Assembly: GCF_016653635.2 (NCBI RefSeq)
Contig: NZ_CP067420.1
Coordinates: forward strand, 2,391,501-2,455,500
Direction: 5' to 3'
Length of the DNA stretch: 64,000 nucleotides
Origin: Skermanella sp. TT6
Lineage (GTDB): Bacteria; Pseudomonadota; Alphaproteobacteria; Azospirillales; Azospirillaceae
Shown here: in pieces, positions 35,428-43,231 of the stretch
Layout: each line of letters starts with the position of its first letter
Numbering within the stretch: position 1 is the stretch's first letter
Position numbers and translations under genes: made by a program
The notes under the pieces: model-generated
The model's input: the letters and a program-made list of their open reading frames with translations, nothing else
What the model was told of the DNA's origin: nothing
Database searches by the model: none

Positions 35428-36453
35428 TTACTTGGCGCCCGAGATCACCGCCTGGGCGTCGGTCAGGCTGTACTCGACGTTGGTGACGCCGCCCTTCTCG
35501 GTCTGGGCCAGCCGCTCGTCCAGGGTGTCCTGCTCCACCGACAGGAAGGGCACGATCAGGTCCTTGGGAACCTCCTTCCCGTCGAGGATCTGCTGGGCGA
35601 CCCAGAAGGCAAGGGTGCCGACGCCGGGCGCGATGGAGACGGACATGGTCTCGTAGCCGGTCGCCTCCTTCTGGTCCTTCCACCACAGCAGCTCGTCGTG
35701 CCGGTTGCCCATGATGATGGTCGGCACCTCGCGGCCCGCCCCCTTGAAGGCCTGGGCGGCCCCGTAGCCATCGCCGCCCTGGGTCACCACGGCCTTGATC
35801 TCCGGCAGGGTCGGCAGGACGCCCGCCACCGCCTTCTGGGCGACTTCCTGGGCCCAGTCGCCATGCACCGAGGAAACGATGCTGAATTGCGGGTGTTTCT
35901 TCACGCCGTCCTCGATGCCCTTGTGGATCTCGTCGTCCACGAAGACGCCGGCCAGGCCGCGGATCTCCAGCAGGTTCCCGCCCTCCGGGAAGCGCTCGGC
36001 CAGGTAGTCGACCTGGATCTCCCCCATCTTCCGGAAATCGACGGCGACCCGCCACGCGCAGGGTTCGGTCACGATGCCGTCGAACGAGACGACCGTCACG
36101 CCGGCGTCGCAGGCCTCCTTGACCGCGCCGTTCAGCGCGGTGGGCGAGGCGGCGTTGACGACGATCGCGTCGTACCCCTGGAGGATGAGGTTCTGGATCT
36201 GCGCCGCCTGCTCCGTCGCCTGGTTCTCCGCCGTGGTGAAGGCGGCGGCATCGGCGACGACTCCGTCGGCGACCGCCTTGGACGTCACGGTCGCCCAACT
36301 CTTCAACATGGCCTGCCGCCAGGAGTTACCTGCGTAATTATTCGATAGCGCGATCTTCTTCGATGACGTATCGGCGAAAGCCGGTCCGGCCAGGCAGGTG
36401 GCGGACAGGCAGGATGCCGCGACTACCGCGGCGAGTGCGACCCTGGTCTTCAT
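35428..36453 (-). CDS. Periplasmic sugar-binding protein of the ABC transporter
   Basis: A 341-residue type-I periplasmic binding protein (RbsB-like). The signal peptide [27 protein letters not shown] ends before DTSSKK. The mature part has [49 protein letters not shown] and [14 protein letters not shown]. The ligand cannot be named: a sugar or polyol is likely, and no catabolic enzyme or regulator is adjacent. GGAGGG lies 7 bases before the ATG. First gene of the operon binding protein - ATPase - permease - permease. Confidence 0.87.
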   Translation of the reverse strand: MKTRVALAAVVAASCLSATCLAGPAFADTSSKKIALSNNYAGNSWRQAMLKSWATVTSKAVADGVVADAAAFTTAENQATEQAAQIQNLILQGYDAIVVNAASPTALNGAVKEACDAGVTVVSFDGIVTEPCAWRVAVDFRKMGEIQVDYLAERFPEGGNLLEIRGLAGVFVDDEIHKGIEDGVKKHPQFSIVSSVHGDWAQEVAQKAVAGVLPTLPEIKAVVTQGGDGYGAAQAFKGAGREVPTIIMGNRHDELLWWKDQKEATGYETMSVSIAPGVGTLAFWVAQQILDGKEVPKDLIVPFLSVEQDTLDERLAQTEKGGVTNVEYSLTDAQAVISGAK

Positions 36454-36630
36454 CAACGTTCCCTCCGAAGCTGTTCTTCTTGCCGACAGCTTAATGCCGG
36501 CCTGTTCGCCTGGCCCGCGACATGTTCTTGACTTAATTAATTCGCGTGTCAAACTAACGCTAAGCTGAAATCCCGCCGGCGTCAAGCCGCCCCCGGGGCT
36601 GCCCGGTCGTCTTACGCCGGATGGTTTCCC
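36454..36630. other. Upstream region of the ABC operon
   Basis: The stretch directly before the binding-protein gene contains an A/T-rich core (about 36530-36565, TTGACTTAATTAATTCGC and neighbours) read here on the plus strand; the minus-strand promoter of the ABC operon most likely lies here. No operator could be defined. With the relic and the bases before ohr, 447 bases separate the two intact genes. Confidence 0.4.
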
Positions 36631-36819
36631 ATGGGGAACCCCAAGGGAAATGACGCCCATCCCATCACGGGCGCCATCAACAACGGCATGTCGATCATCG
36701 GAGTTGGCATCGACCGGCGGCCGGTCGTCAAAGGCCTCGTTCTGCCTGCCGCTGTGTTCCTCGACGTATATTACAAGAACAAGGCATCAAAACATTCCGA
36801 CATGCTGTATGTCACCTAG
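36631..36819 (+). pseudogene. Relic of an XylH/MmsB-type sugar permease C-terminus
   Basis: The 62-residue frame contains ITGAINNGMSIIGVGIDRR, VVKGLVLPAAVFLDVYYKNK, which matches the last transmembrane part of XylH/GguB-type sugar permeases (pattern INNGMSILGVG...KGLVLLLAVAFDVY..K). Everything before it is missing and the substituted prolines in the membrane stretch would harm function. The start and the short tail after it are not family sequence. It is on the opposite strand to the intact ABC operon and is not similar enough to be a copy of those permeases, so it is the remains of another transporter. Confidence 0.6.
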
Positions 36820-36900
36820 GCCGAGACAGGGGCGGCGACGGCTGCTAGCATGGCAGTCCCGCCGAACAGTCAATTCTCAATCAAATCGGGAGGATAGAAC

Positions 36901-37326
36901 ATGCCAGTTGATGTGAAATACACCGCAGAGGCGACGGCCACCGGCGGCCGGGATGGCCGGGCCGCGACGACGGACGGCACGTTTGAAGTCAAGCTCGCGA
37001 CGCCCAAGGAACTTGGCGGCGCGGGCGGCGAGGGGAACAATCCCGAGCAGCTGTTCGCCGCCGGTTATGCCGCCTGCTTCATCGGCGCCATGAAGGTGGT
37101 CGCCGGCCAGGAGAAGGTGAAGATGCCGGCCGACACCTCGGTCACCGCGTCGGTCGGGATCGGCCCGCGGTCGGAAGGCGGTTTCGGGCTCGCCGTGGCC
37201 CTGCGGGTGTCCCTGCCGGGCCTCGACCATGCCCAGGCCGAGGGGATCGTCGAGAAGGCGCATCAGGTGTGCCCCTACTCGAACGCGACCCGCGGCAACA
37301 TCGACGTGAAGACCACCGTCGTCTGA
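36901..37326 (+). CDS. ohr: Organic hydroperoxide resistance protein Ohr
   Basis: A 141-residue OsmC/Ohr-family thiol peroxidase. Catalytic Cys59 in GYAACFIGAM and partner Cys124 in HQVCPYSNATRGN are both present, as is the conserved Arg20-region start and NPEQLFAAGYA. It reduces organic hydroperoxides in the cytosol, with lipoylated proteins as usual reductant. GGGAGGA lies before the ATG. No ohrR regulator gene is adjacent. A 12-bp hairpin follows 7 bases after the stop. Confidence 0.93.
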   Translation: MPVDVKYTAEATATGGRDGRAATTDGTFEVKLATPKELGGAGGEGNNPEQLFAAGYAACFIGAMKVVAGQEKVKMPADTSVTASVGIGPRSEGGFGLAVALRVSLPGLDHAQAEGIVEKAHQVCPYSNATRGNIDVKTTVV

Positions 37327-37333
37327 CGGGACG

Positions 37334-37361
37334 GGGCCGGGCGCATCGGTGCGCCCGGCCC
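37334..37361. terminator. Hairpin after ohr
   Basis: Perfect 12-bp stem GGGCCGGGCGCA / TGCGCCCGGCCC with loop TCGG, immediately downstream of ohr. A T-tract is lacking, so termination may be Rho-assisted or the hairpin protects the transcript end. Confidence 0.6.
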
Positions 37362-37511
37362 GCATCGGACCACCATGCAATGAAACGAACGCGCAAGTAT
37401 TCACAAAAATTTCAAAAGCGTTATCTTTAAATATGTCCTGTAATTGGTGTCTTAACGCTCCATTGGGATTTCGGCTTGATGCTATAGCTGAAATTCAAAG
37501 GAGTGTTTTAC

Positions 37512-37811
37512 ATGGCAAAAGTTGTTCTTGCTGTCACCCGCGCTGACAACGAGGTAAGCGCTTTTCTGAACGGCCTGATGGTTTACGACCGCAGGACCGA
37601 CGGCGATCCGACCCTCGACGACGTGGTCGCGCTTGACGACTACCTCATCCAGGGCCTGAACACCCTGGTGGTGCTCGGCATCAACTGGGGCGGCCCGGCG
37701 AACTTCCAGGGCTCCCTGACGATCGGATCCGTCACGCAGCCGTTCAGCTACCAGGCCGAGTCCACCGCGGATGGTATCGCCATGGTCCAGACCTACGTCA
37801 TCCCGGCGTAA
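37512..37811 (+). CDS. Small beta-rich protein, possibly galactose-binding-like fold
   Basis: A 99-residue protein not recognised by name. It starts after an excellent AAAGGAG site (8-base spacing). The pattern of short strands (AKVVLAVTRA, EVSAFLNGLMVYDR, DDYLIQGLNTLVVLGINW, NFQGSLTIGS, AMVQTYVIPA) with an NG turn and a GLNTLVV segment resembles a small beta-sandwich of the galactose-binding type. There are no cysteines, no signal peptide and no membrane segment. The 110 bases upstream are far more A/T-rich than the neighbours, hinting at acquisition or a strong promoter. Confidence 0.6.
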   Translation: MAKVVLAVTRADNEVSAFLNGLMVYDRRTDGDPTLDDVVALDDYLIQGLNTLVVLGINWGGPANFQGSLTIGSVTQPFSYQAESTADGIAMVQTYVIPA

Positions 37812-37846
37812 GCGGGGAGATCAACCTGAATTTCAAGGAAAGGGTG

Positions 37847-37875
37847 GAGCCGGGCGGCACGAGGGCTCCCGGCTC
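37847..37875. terminator. Hairpin after the small beta-rich gene
   Basis: Arms GAGCCGGG and CCCGGCTC form an 8-bp stem with a 13-base loop, 35 bases after the stop at 37811. No T-tract; a weak terminator candidate. Confidence 0.4.
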
Positions 37876-38015
37876 GCGGGGTCGATACTTCCGAAGAAGC
37901 GGTCGCCCCATGCGCGCAGGTATATCCAGACCCCGTGGCCGGTGCGAGCGAACTCCGCCGTCCTCCGGCCGCGGCCGACCTGCCGCGACTGAAACGGGTT
38001 TACCGGTGAAATCCC

Positions 38016-38441
38016 TCAGGACTCCTCCGGTTCCGGACGGCGCTTGATGCCGTACAGCTCCAGCCGGTGGCCGATCAGGCGGTAGTTGAGGTCGTGGGCG
38101 ATCTTCTTCTTCAGCTCCTCGATCTCATCGTTCATGAACTCGATCACCTCGCCGGTCTGGATGTCGATCAGGTGATGGTGATGGCGCTCGCACGCCTCCT
38201 CGAACCGGGCGCGGCCGTCGCCGAAATCGAGCCGCTCGATGATGCTGGCTTCCTCCAGGAGACGAAGGGACCGGTAGACGGTGGCGATGCTGATGTTCGG
38301 GTCGATCTGCATCGCCCGGATATGGACCTGCTCCACGTCCGGATGGTCGGTCGCTTCCGACAGCACGCGGGCGACCACCCGGCGCTGGTCGGTCATCTTC
38401 AATCCTTTTTCGATGCAGAGCTGCTCGATATGGGACGTCAT
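38016..38441 (-). CDS. fur: Ferric uptake regulator Fur (alphaproteobacterial type)
   Basis: A 141-residue Fur-family repressor. The winged-helix part has MTDQRRVVARVLSEA and the recognition helix SIATVYRSLRLLEEASII; the metal/dimer part has ARFEEACERHHHHLID, IQTGEVIEFMNDEI and the end LIGHRLELYGIKR. The usual CxxC zinc pair after HHHHL is replaced by DIQT, as in Fur/Mur of alphaproteobacteria. It may answer to iron or manganese; this cannot be told from sequence. GGAGAG precedes the ATG. Neighbouring DUF2325 and DUF2218 genes carry Fur-box candidates. Confidence 0.9.
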   Translation of the reverse strand: MTSHIEQLCIEKGLKMTDQRRVVARVLSEATDHPDVEQVHIRAMQIDPNISIATVYRSLRLLEEASIIERLDFGDGRARFEEACERHHHHLIDIQTGEVIEFMNDEIEELKKKIAHDLNYRLIGHRLELYGIKRRPEPEES

Positions 38442-38460
38442 CGTTTCGTCTCTCCGGAAT

Positions 38461-39606
38461 TCAGGGATGGGCATCCGACCGCAGCGCCCGGACCAGCGAG
38501 CTGGCTCCGCTGCTGCGCAGGAGAAGGAAGGGCTTGTCCAGCCGCTGGCACAGGCGCTTGACCCGCAGGCAGGCGGCATGGCTGACGCAGTCCAGCGGGC
38601 AGAACACCATGTCCGCCTGGGTCACCAGGTTTTCCAGGATCCTGGGCGCCTGCTCCAGGCCGCCGTCGTGGTGCAGCAGGCGGCCCTGCCGCCGCTCGAC
38701 CGCGGAACGGATGTGGGGAACCAGGGCCTGCCGGCCGCCCACATAGAGAACGCATTGGCCGGCGACGTCGATCGTGGCCGGCGTCTCGGCGGGCCGGGCG
38801 GCGGCGGGGGGCTGCTGCGCCATCTCCCCCTCATCCATAAGCTCCAGCCGGGCAATGCGGGCCTCGGCCGCGCGGCGGCGCTCCCGCTCGGCCGAAAGGC
38901 GCTGCTCGGCCCGGGCCAGGCGCGACTTCAAGGCGGCCGTCCCGCGCGGATCCGAAGGGACCGGCTGCGCCGGAGCGTTGCAGCGCGCCCGGAGCAGTTC
39001 CGCTTCCAGGTCGCGGATCTGCTTCTCCTTCGTGCGCTCCAGCTCCAGCTTCGCGGCCTGGGCGGCGTCCCGCTGCCGCGTCAGCTCGACGATCTGCTTC
39101 TCGGCCGCCGCGACGCGCTGGATGGCGTTGCGGTTGTAGCTGCCCAGGACGTGGGAGAGCATGTGGACCTGCCCGTAGGCGGTCGTCACCAGCTCCTGCG
39201 GCACCGCGCGCAGGCTCATGACCGCCCAGTAGGCGCCGGCTACCCGGCCGCTGTCGAACGCCTTGTTCCACAAGGCCTCGACCTGGGCGGCATCGCCGGC
39301 GGCGGAGAACCGGCGGATATCCACGGCATGCTTGTCGTCCAGCATCTTGTGGAGGAGACGCCCGAGCTTGCCGTTCGATCCGGCCTCCCGGACATAGTAG
39401 CTGTGGATGCAGTAATCCGTCGCATCGTCGGCAACCCGCATTCCGCCCTTACGGGTCAGCTTGCGCAGATCATCCATCGACAGGCACGTTCCGATGATCG
39501 AACAGTGCAGGTGCTGGGCGATTTCCCAGAGCTTGCGCCGCCCCTTGGCCGCGTCAGGCAGTTCCACCGGTCCAGCTTCGCACTGCTCGCACATGTTTCC
39601 TCGCAT
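38461..39606 (-). CDS. DUF2325 domain protein, probably iron-regulated
   Basis: A 381-residue cytosolic protein. The N-terminal third has scattered Cys (MCEQCEAG, LHCSIIGTCLS) that could hold a metal; a coiled coil covers about 165-260 (Glu/Arg/Ala-rich, QIVELTRQRDAAQAAKLELE); the C-terminal DUF2325 domain (about 280-375) has VLYVGGRQALVPHIRSAVER, LLHHDGGLEQ and DMVFCPLDCVSHAACLRVK. Function is unknown; the last domain looks like a nucleotide- or metal-linked Rossmann-type fold. Starts at 39606 or, with a better AGGA site, at 39594. A strong Fur box lies 48 bases upstream of the ATG. It lies directly upstream of fur on the same strand. Confidence 0.75.
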   Translation of the reverse strand: MRGNMCEQCEAGPVELPDAAKGRRKLWEIAQHLHCSIIGTCLSMDDLRKLTRKGGMRVADDATDYCIHSYYVREAGSNGKLGRLLHKMLDDKHAVDIRRFSAAGDAAQVEALWNKAFDSGRVAGAYWAVMSLRAVPQELVTTAYGQVHMLSHVLGSYNRNAIQRVAAAEKQIVELTRQRDAAQAAKLELERTKEKQIRDLEAELLRARCNAPAQPVPSDPRGTAALKSRLARAEQRLSAERERRRAAEARIARLELMDEGEMAQQPPAAARPAETPATIDVAGQCVLYVGGRQALVPHIRSAVERRQGRLLHHDGGLEQAPRILENLVTQADMVFCPLDCVSHAACLRVKRLCQRLDKPFLLLRSSGASSLVRALRSDAHP

Positions 39607-39653
39607 CGATCGATCCCGGAAGCCCGATCATGATACAGATCCACGGTGTGGAT

Positions 39654-39672
39654 GCAAATCATTCTCATTATC
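39654..39672 (-). promoter_or_regulatory. Fur box upstream of the DUF2325 gene
   Basis: On the minus strand GATAATGAGAATGATTTGC matches 15 of 19 positions of the classical Fur consensus GATAATGATAATCATTATC, including the whole first half-site. It lies 48 bases before the DUF2325 gene start, a position where bound Fur would block transcription. Confidence 0.7.
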
Positions 39673-39687
39673 TAGCGAGAGGTTGGG

Positions 39688-39972
39688 TCACGCCTTGTTC
39701 CAGGTGATCTCCGCCGGCTCCTTCCACATGAAGCGTTCCAGGTGGCTCTTCACCACGTCTTCGACGATGGCCCTCTGGTCCTCGCTTTCGGCCTCGACCC
39801 TCAGGGTCAGGAACTCGGGACCGGCTTCCAGCAGGCAGGTGCCGGCCTCGAACTGGATCCGGCCGCTGCCATTCTCCGATGACGCCGGGATCTTGTGGGC
39901 GAAGTGCTTGCAGAGCTGGGTCATGAACCGCTCCGCCTTGTCGGTCGCGACGTGAGAGACCGATGTGAACAT
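39688..39972 (-). CDS. DUF2218 family protein
   Basis: A 94-residue protein of the DUF2218 family: ERFMTQLCKHFAHKIPAS, then GRIQFEAGTCLLEAGPEFL, TLRVEAESEDQRAIVEDVVK and the end SHLERFMWKEPAEITWNKA. Family members are found beside iron and siderophore genes; no activity is known to me. It contains two Cys. The start at 39972 has GGAGAAGG 7 bases ahead; the open frame upstream is not homologous. A second Fur-box candidate lies 52 bases upstream. Confidence 0.8.
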   Translation of the reverse strand: MFTSVSHVATDKAERFMTQLCKHFAHKIPASSENGSGRIQFEAGTCLLEAGPEFLTLRVEAESEDQRAIVEDVVKSHLERFMWKEPAEITWNKA

Positions 39973-40023
39973 GGGATAGCCTTCTCCGATTCCGGATTGC
40001 CAGGAATTGCCGATCGTCACTTT

Positions 40024-40042
40024 GATAATGCGACTGACTCGC
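40024..40042 (-). promoter_or_regulatory. Possible Fur box upstream of the DUF2218 gene
   Basis: Read on the plus strand, GATAATGCGACTGACTCGC agrees with 12 of 19 positions of the Fur consensus, and on the minus strand the core GCGAGTCAGTCGC is a near-palindrome. It is 52 bases upstream of the DUF2218 ATG. Weaker than the box at 39654; supported mainly by context. Confidence 0.45.
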
Positions 40043-40203
40043 GATAGCAATCCATTCCGCAGATGCGTTCGCGTGGTCGCGGAAGGTGCAGCCCGTTCGC
40101 GCATGTGAAAATCTGTGAAATTCGGCTTTACAGTTTGACGATTTGTGATACTTGGTGGGTCAGCAAGCATTCAGGCACAAAACATAACATCCGGAGGATC
40201 GTC

Positions 40204-41115
40204 GTGGCGGCAGCCAACGCGTACCATGTCTGCGTAGTCGGGCTCGGTTCCATGGGGATGGGAGCGGCGAAGTCGTGCATCCGCGCCGGTCTCCGGACCT
40301 ACGGAATCGACCTCGACGAAGCCGCCCGGGCGGATCTCAAGAGCGCGGGTGCCGTCGAGGTCGCCGCCGACGGCTCGGCCTTCGCCGACCGGCTCGACGC
40401 CGTGCTCCTGCTGGTCGTCAACGCCGCGCAATGCCGGGCGGTCCTGTTCGGGGACGACGGGCTCGCCGGGAGGCTTCGGCCCGGGACCGGCGTGATGGTC
40501 TCCGCGACGATCTCCGCCGAAGACGCCCGGTCGATCGGGGCGGGGCTCGCCGAGCACGGCCTTCTGATGCTGGACGCGCCCGTTTCCGGAGGTGCCGCCA
40601 AGGCGGCGGCCGGCGAGATGACGGTGATGGCTTCCGGCAGCGCCGAAGCCTTCGCCAAGCTGCGCCCCCTGCTGGACGCCGTCGCCGGCAAGGTCTACGA
40701 GATCGGGCCGGAGATCGGGCAGGGTGCCACCGTCAAGATCATCCACCAGCTCCTGGCCGGCGTCCACATCGCCGCCGGGGCCGAGGCGATGGCGCTGGCG
40801 GCCCGCGCCGGCATCCCGCTCGACCTGATGTACGACGTGGTGACCAACGCGGCCGGCAATTCCTGGATGTTCCAGAACCGGATGAAGCACGTGGTCGACG
40901 GCGACTACACGCCGACCTCGTCGGTGGACATCTTCGTCAAGGACCTGGGGCTCGTGACCGAGACCGGGCGCGCGCTCAAGTTCCCGCTGCCGCTGGCCTC
41001 CACGGCCTTGACCATGTTCGCCAACGCGAGCAACGCCGGCTACGGCAAGCTGGACGACAGCGCCGTGATCAAGACCTTCGCCGGGATCACCCTGCCGGAA
41101 AAGGAGACCAAGTGA
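40204..41115 (+). CDS. ltnD: L-threonate 2-dehydrogenase LtnD
   Basis: A 303-residue beta-hydroxyacid dehydrogenase. It has the NAD-binding motif VCVVGLGSMGMGAAKS, the substrate motif LDAPVSGGAAKAAAGEMTVM, catalytic Lys in GQGATVKIIHQLLAG and NSWMFQNRMKHVVDGDYTP. By family and context it oxidises L-threonate to 2-oxotetronate with NAD+. The start is GTG at 40204, preceded by GGAGG with 6-base spacing; the frame is open upstream without similarity. It opens a plus-strand operon and overlaps otnK (TGATG). A 231-base divergent region separates it from the DUF2218 gene and contains a TGTGAAA direct repeat (40103-40120) that might bind the DeoR-type regulator. Confidence 0.87.
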   Translation: MAAANAYHVCVVGLGSMGMGAAKSCIRAGLRTYGIDLDEAARADLKSAGAVEVAADGSAFADRLDAVLLLVVNAAQCRAVLFGDDGLAGRLRPGTGVMVSATISAEDARSIGAGLAEHGLLMLDAPVSGGAAKAAAGEMTVMASGSAEAFAKLRPLLDAVAGKVYEIGPEIGQGATVKIIHQLLAGVHIAAGAEAMALAARAGIPLDLMYDVVTNAAGNSWMFQNRMKHVVDGDYTPTSSVDIFVKDLGLVTETGRALKFPLPLASTALTMFANASNAGYGKLDDSAVIKTFAGITLPEKETK

Positions 41116-42371
41116 TGCGTCTCGGGATCATCGCCGACGATTTCACCGGAGCGACCGACATCGCGGGCTTCCTGGTCGCCAACGGGCTCAGCACCATCCA
41201 GCTCAACGGCGTGCCGGACAAGGACCTCCAGGTCCAGGCCGACGCCGTCGTGATCAGCCTCAAGTCGCGCTCCAACCCGCCGGACGAGGCGGTCGCCATG
41301 AGCCTCCAGGCGCTGGACTGGCTGCGCGAGCGCAACTGCGAGCAGTTCTTCTTCAAGTACTGCTCGACCTTCGACAGCACCGCGCGCGGCAATATCGGCC
41401 CCGTGACCGACGCCCTCCTGGATGCCCTGGGCGAGGAGCTGACGGTCATCTGCCCGGCGCTGCCGGTCAACGGGCGGACGATCTACAACGGCTACCTGTT
41501 CGTCAACGGCGTGCCGCTGGCCGAATCCGGCATGCGCCACCATCCCGTGACGCCCATGACCGACAGCAACCTGATGCGCCTGATGGAGGCGCAGTCCAGG
41601 GGCAAGTGCGGCAACGTCCGGAGCGACGACGTTGCCCAGGGTCCCGAGGCGGTCAAGTCGGCCCTGGAAGCCTTGAAGGCGCAGGGCATGCGCTACGCCG
41701 TCCTCGACGTGCTGAACTCCCGGGACGTGGCGACCGTCGGCCAGGCGGTCGCCGGCATGAAGCTGGTGACCGGCGGCTCGGGTCTGGCCGACGGCATGGC
41801 GAAGGCCTGGACCGACCGGCTCAGCGATCCGGAGCAGGCGGCGGCGGCCGGCAAGCCGTCCGGCGCGCGCCCGGTCGTGCTGTCCGGCTCCTGCTCCCAG
41901 ATGACCAACGCCCAGGTGGCGGCCTACAAGGAGGAGGCTCCGGCCTGTCCGGTCGATGTCGTCCGCTGCCTGACAGACGACGACTATGCCGACGAGCTGT
42001 TCGCCTGGACCCGGGACCAGCAGGGCGGCGACCTGGCGCCGCTGGTCTTCGCCACGACCGATCCGGACACGCTCGGCCGCATCCAGCGGCAGTACGGCGC
42101 CGAGCAGGCCAGCGCCGCGGTGGAGCGGACCTTCGGCCGGCTCGCCAAGCTGCTGGCCGAGGACGGCACCGATACCTTCATCGTCGCCGGGGGCGAGACC
42201 TCGGGCGTGGTGGTGCAGTCGCTGGGCGTGACCGGATTCCACATCGGCCCGCAGATCGCGCCGGGCGTTCCCTGGGTGCGGGCGGTGGACCGGCCGATCT
42301 CGCTGGCGCTCAAGTCAGGCAATTTCGGCGGGCCGCGCTTCTTCTTCGATGCGCAGGAACGGCAGGGCTGA
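41115..42371 (+). CDS. otnK: 3-oxo-tetronate 4-kinase OtnK
   Basis: A 418-residue four-carbon acid sugar kinase (DUF1537). The N-terminal domain has LGIIADDFTGATDIAGFL, YCSTFDSTARGNIGPV and ICPALPVNGRTIYNGYLFVN; the C-terminal nucleotide-binding domain has FIVAGGETSGVVVQSLGV and LKSGNFGGPRFF. It phosphorylates 3-oxotetronate at C4. The ATG overlaps the ltnD stop. Confidence 0.9.
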   Translation: MRLGIIADDFTGATDIAGFLVANGLSTIQLNGVPDKDLQVQADAVVISLKSRSNPPDEAVAMSLQALDWLRERNCEQFFFKYCSTFDSTARGNIGPVTDALLDALGEELTVICPALPVNGRTIYNGYLFVNGVPLAESGMRHHPVTPMTDSNLMRLMEAQSRGKCGNVRSDDVAQGPEAVKSALEALKAQGMRYAVLDVLNSRDVATVGQAVAGMKLVTGGSGLADGMAKAWTDRLSDPEQAAAAGKPSGARPVVLSGSCSQMTNAQVAAYKEEAPACPVDVVRCLTDDDYADELFAWTRDQQGGDLAPLVFATTDPDTLGRIQRQYGAEQASAAVERTFGRLAKLLAEDGTDTFIVAGGETSGVVVQSLGVTGFHIGPQIAPGVPWVRAVDRPISLALKSGNFGGPRFFFDAQERQG

Positions 42372-42374
42372 GGC

Positions 42375-43184
42375 ATGCGCGCCATGGCCAAGGCTCAGAT
42401 GATCCCGGCCGAGCGCCAGCACTTCATCACGTCCAGCCTTGCCGGACGAGGGGTCATCAGCATCGCGGAACTGACCGCGCTGCTGGGCGTCTCCCACATG
42501 ACCGTCCGTCGCGACATCCAGCAATTGGAGCGCGACGGGCACGTCATGACCGTGCCGGGCGGCGTGCGGCTTCCGGAGCGGATCTCGGTGGAGCCGTCGC
42601 ATGTGGTCAAGTCGCGCCTCCAGCATGAGCAGAAGGCCGCCATCGGCCGCGCCGCGGCGGCCCTGGTGCCGGAAGGCGCCGTCGTCTACCTGGATGCGGG
42701 GACTACCACGCTGGAGATCGCCCGGCGGCTGCCGGAGCGCTCGGACATCACCGTCGTCACCAACGATTTCGTCGTCGCGGGCTATCTGGCCCGCCACTCC
42801 GCCTGCCGGCTCTACCATACCGGCGGCGAGGTGGAGCGCGAGAACCAGTCCTGCGTCGGCGACACCGCGGCCCAGGCGGTCCGGCGCTACAATTTCGACG
42901 TCGCGTTCCTGTCCACCTCGTCATGGGGCATGCGCGGGGTCTCGACGCCGGCGGAGAACAAGGTTCCGGTCAAGCAGGCGATCGTGCAGAGCGCGGTCAA
43001 GGCCGTGCTGGTCACCGATTCCAGCAAGTACGGCAAGGTCGGGACCTTCAACGCCGTGCCGCTGGACGCCCTCAGCGCCGTCGTGACGGACGCCGGGCTG
43101 GCGCCCAACGTGCGCGACGCCATCGCGAGGATGGGCATAACCGTCCATATCGCGGACCAGTTCGCGGAGTCCGAAACCGTTTGA
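42375..43184 (+). CDS. DeoR-family regulator of the tetronate operon
   Basis: A 269-residue DeoR/GlpR-type regulator. The N-terminal helix-turn-helix is ISIAELTALLGVSHMTVRRD, IQQLERDGHVMTVPGG, and the sugar-phosphate sensing domain has VYLDAGTTTLEIARRLP, VVTNDFVVAGYL and the late VTDSSKYGKVGTFNAVPL. It probably represses the operon in which it lies and is released by a phosphorylated intermediate; that is inference from the family. It follows otnK after 3 bases. Confidence 0.87.
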   Translation: MRAMAKAQMIPAERQHFITSSLAGRGVISIAELTALLGVSHMTVRRDIQQLERDGHVMTVPGGVRLPERISVEPSHVVKSRLQHEQKAAIGRAAAALVPEGAVVYLDAGTTTLEIARRLPERSDITVVTNDFVVAGYLARHSACRLYHTGGEVERENQSCVGDTAAQAVRRYNFDVAFLSTSSWGMRGVSTPAENKVPVKQAIVQSAVKAVLVTDSSKYGKVGTFNAVPLDALSAVVTDAGLAPNVRDAIARMGITVHIADQFAESETV

Positions 43185-43231
43185 CCCCCGGCCTCCTGAA
43201 GACCAATACGACCCAAGAGAACAGAGCACCC

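Noticed and set aside
40128-40156. Possible sigma-70 promoter (TTTACA ... GATACT) before ltnD
   Set aside because: The spacing between the two boxes is 14 bases, too short for a confident promoter call.
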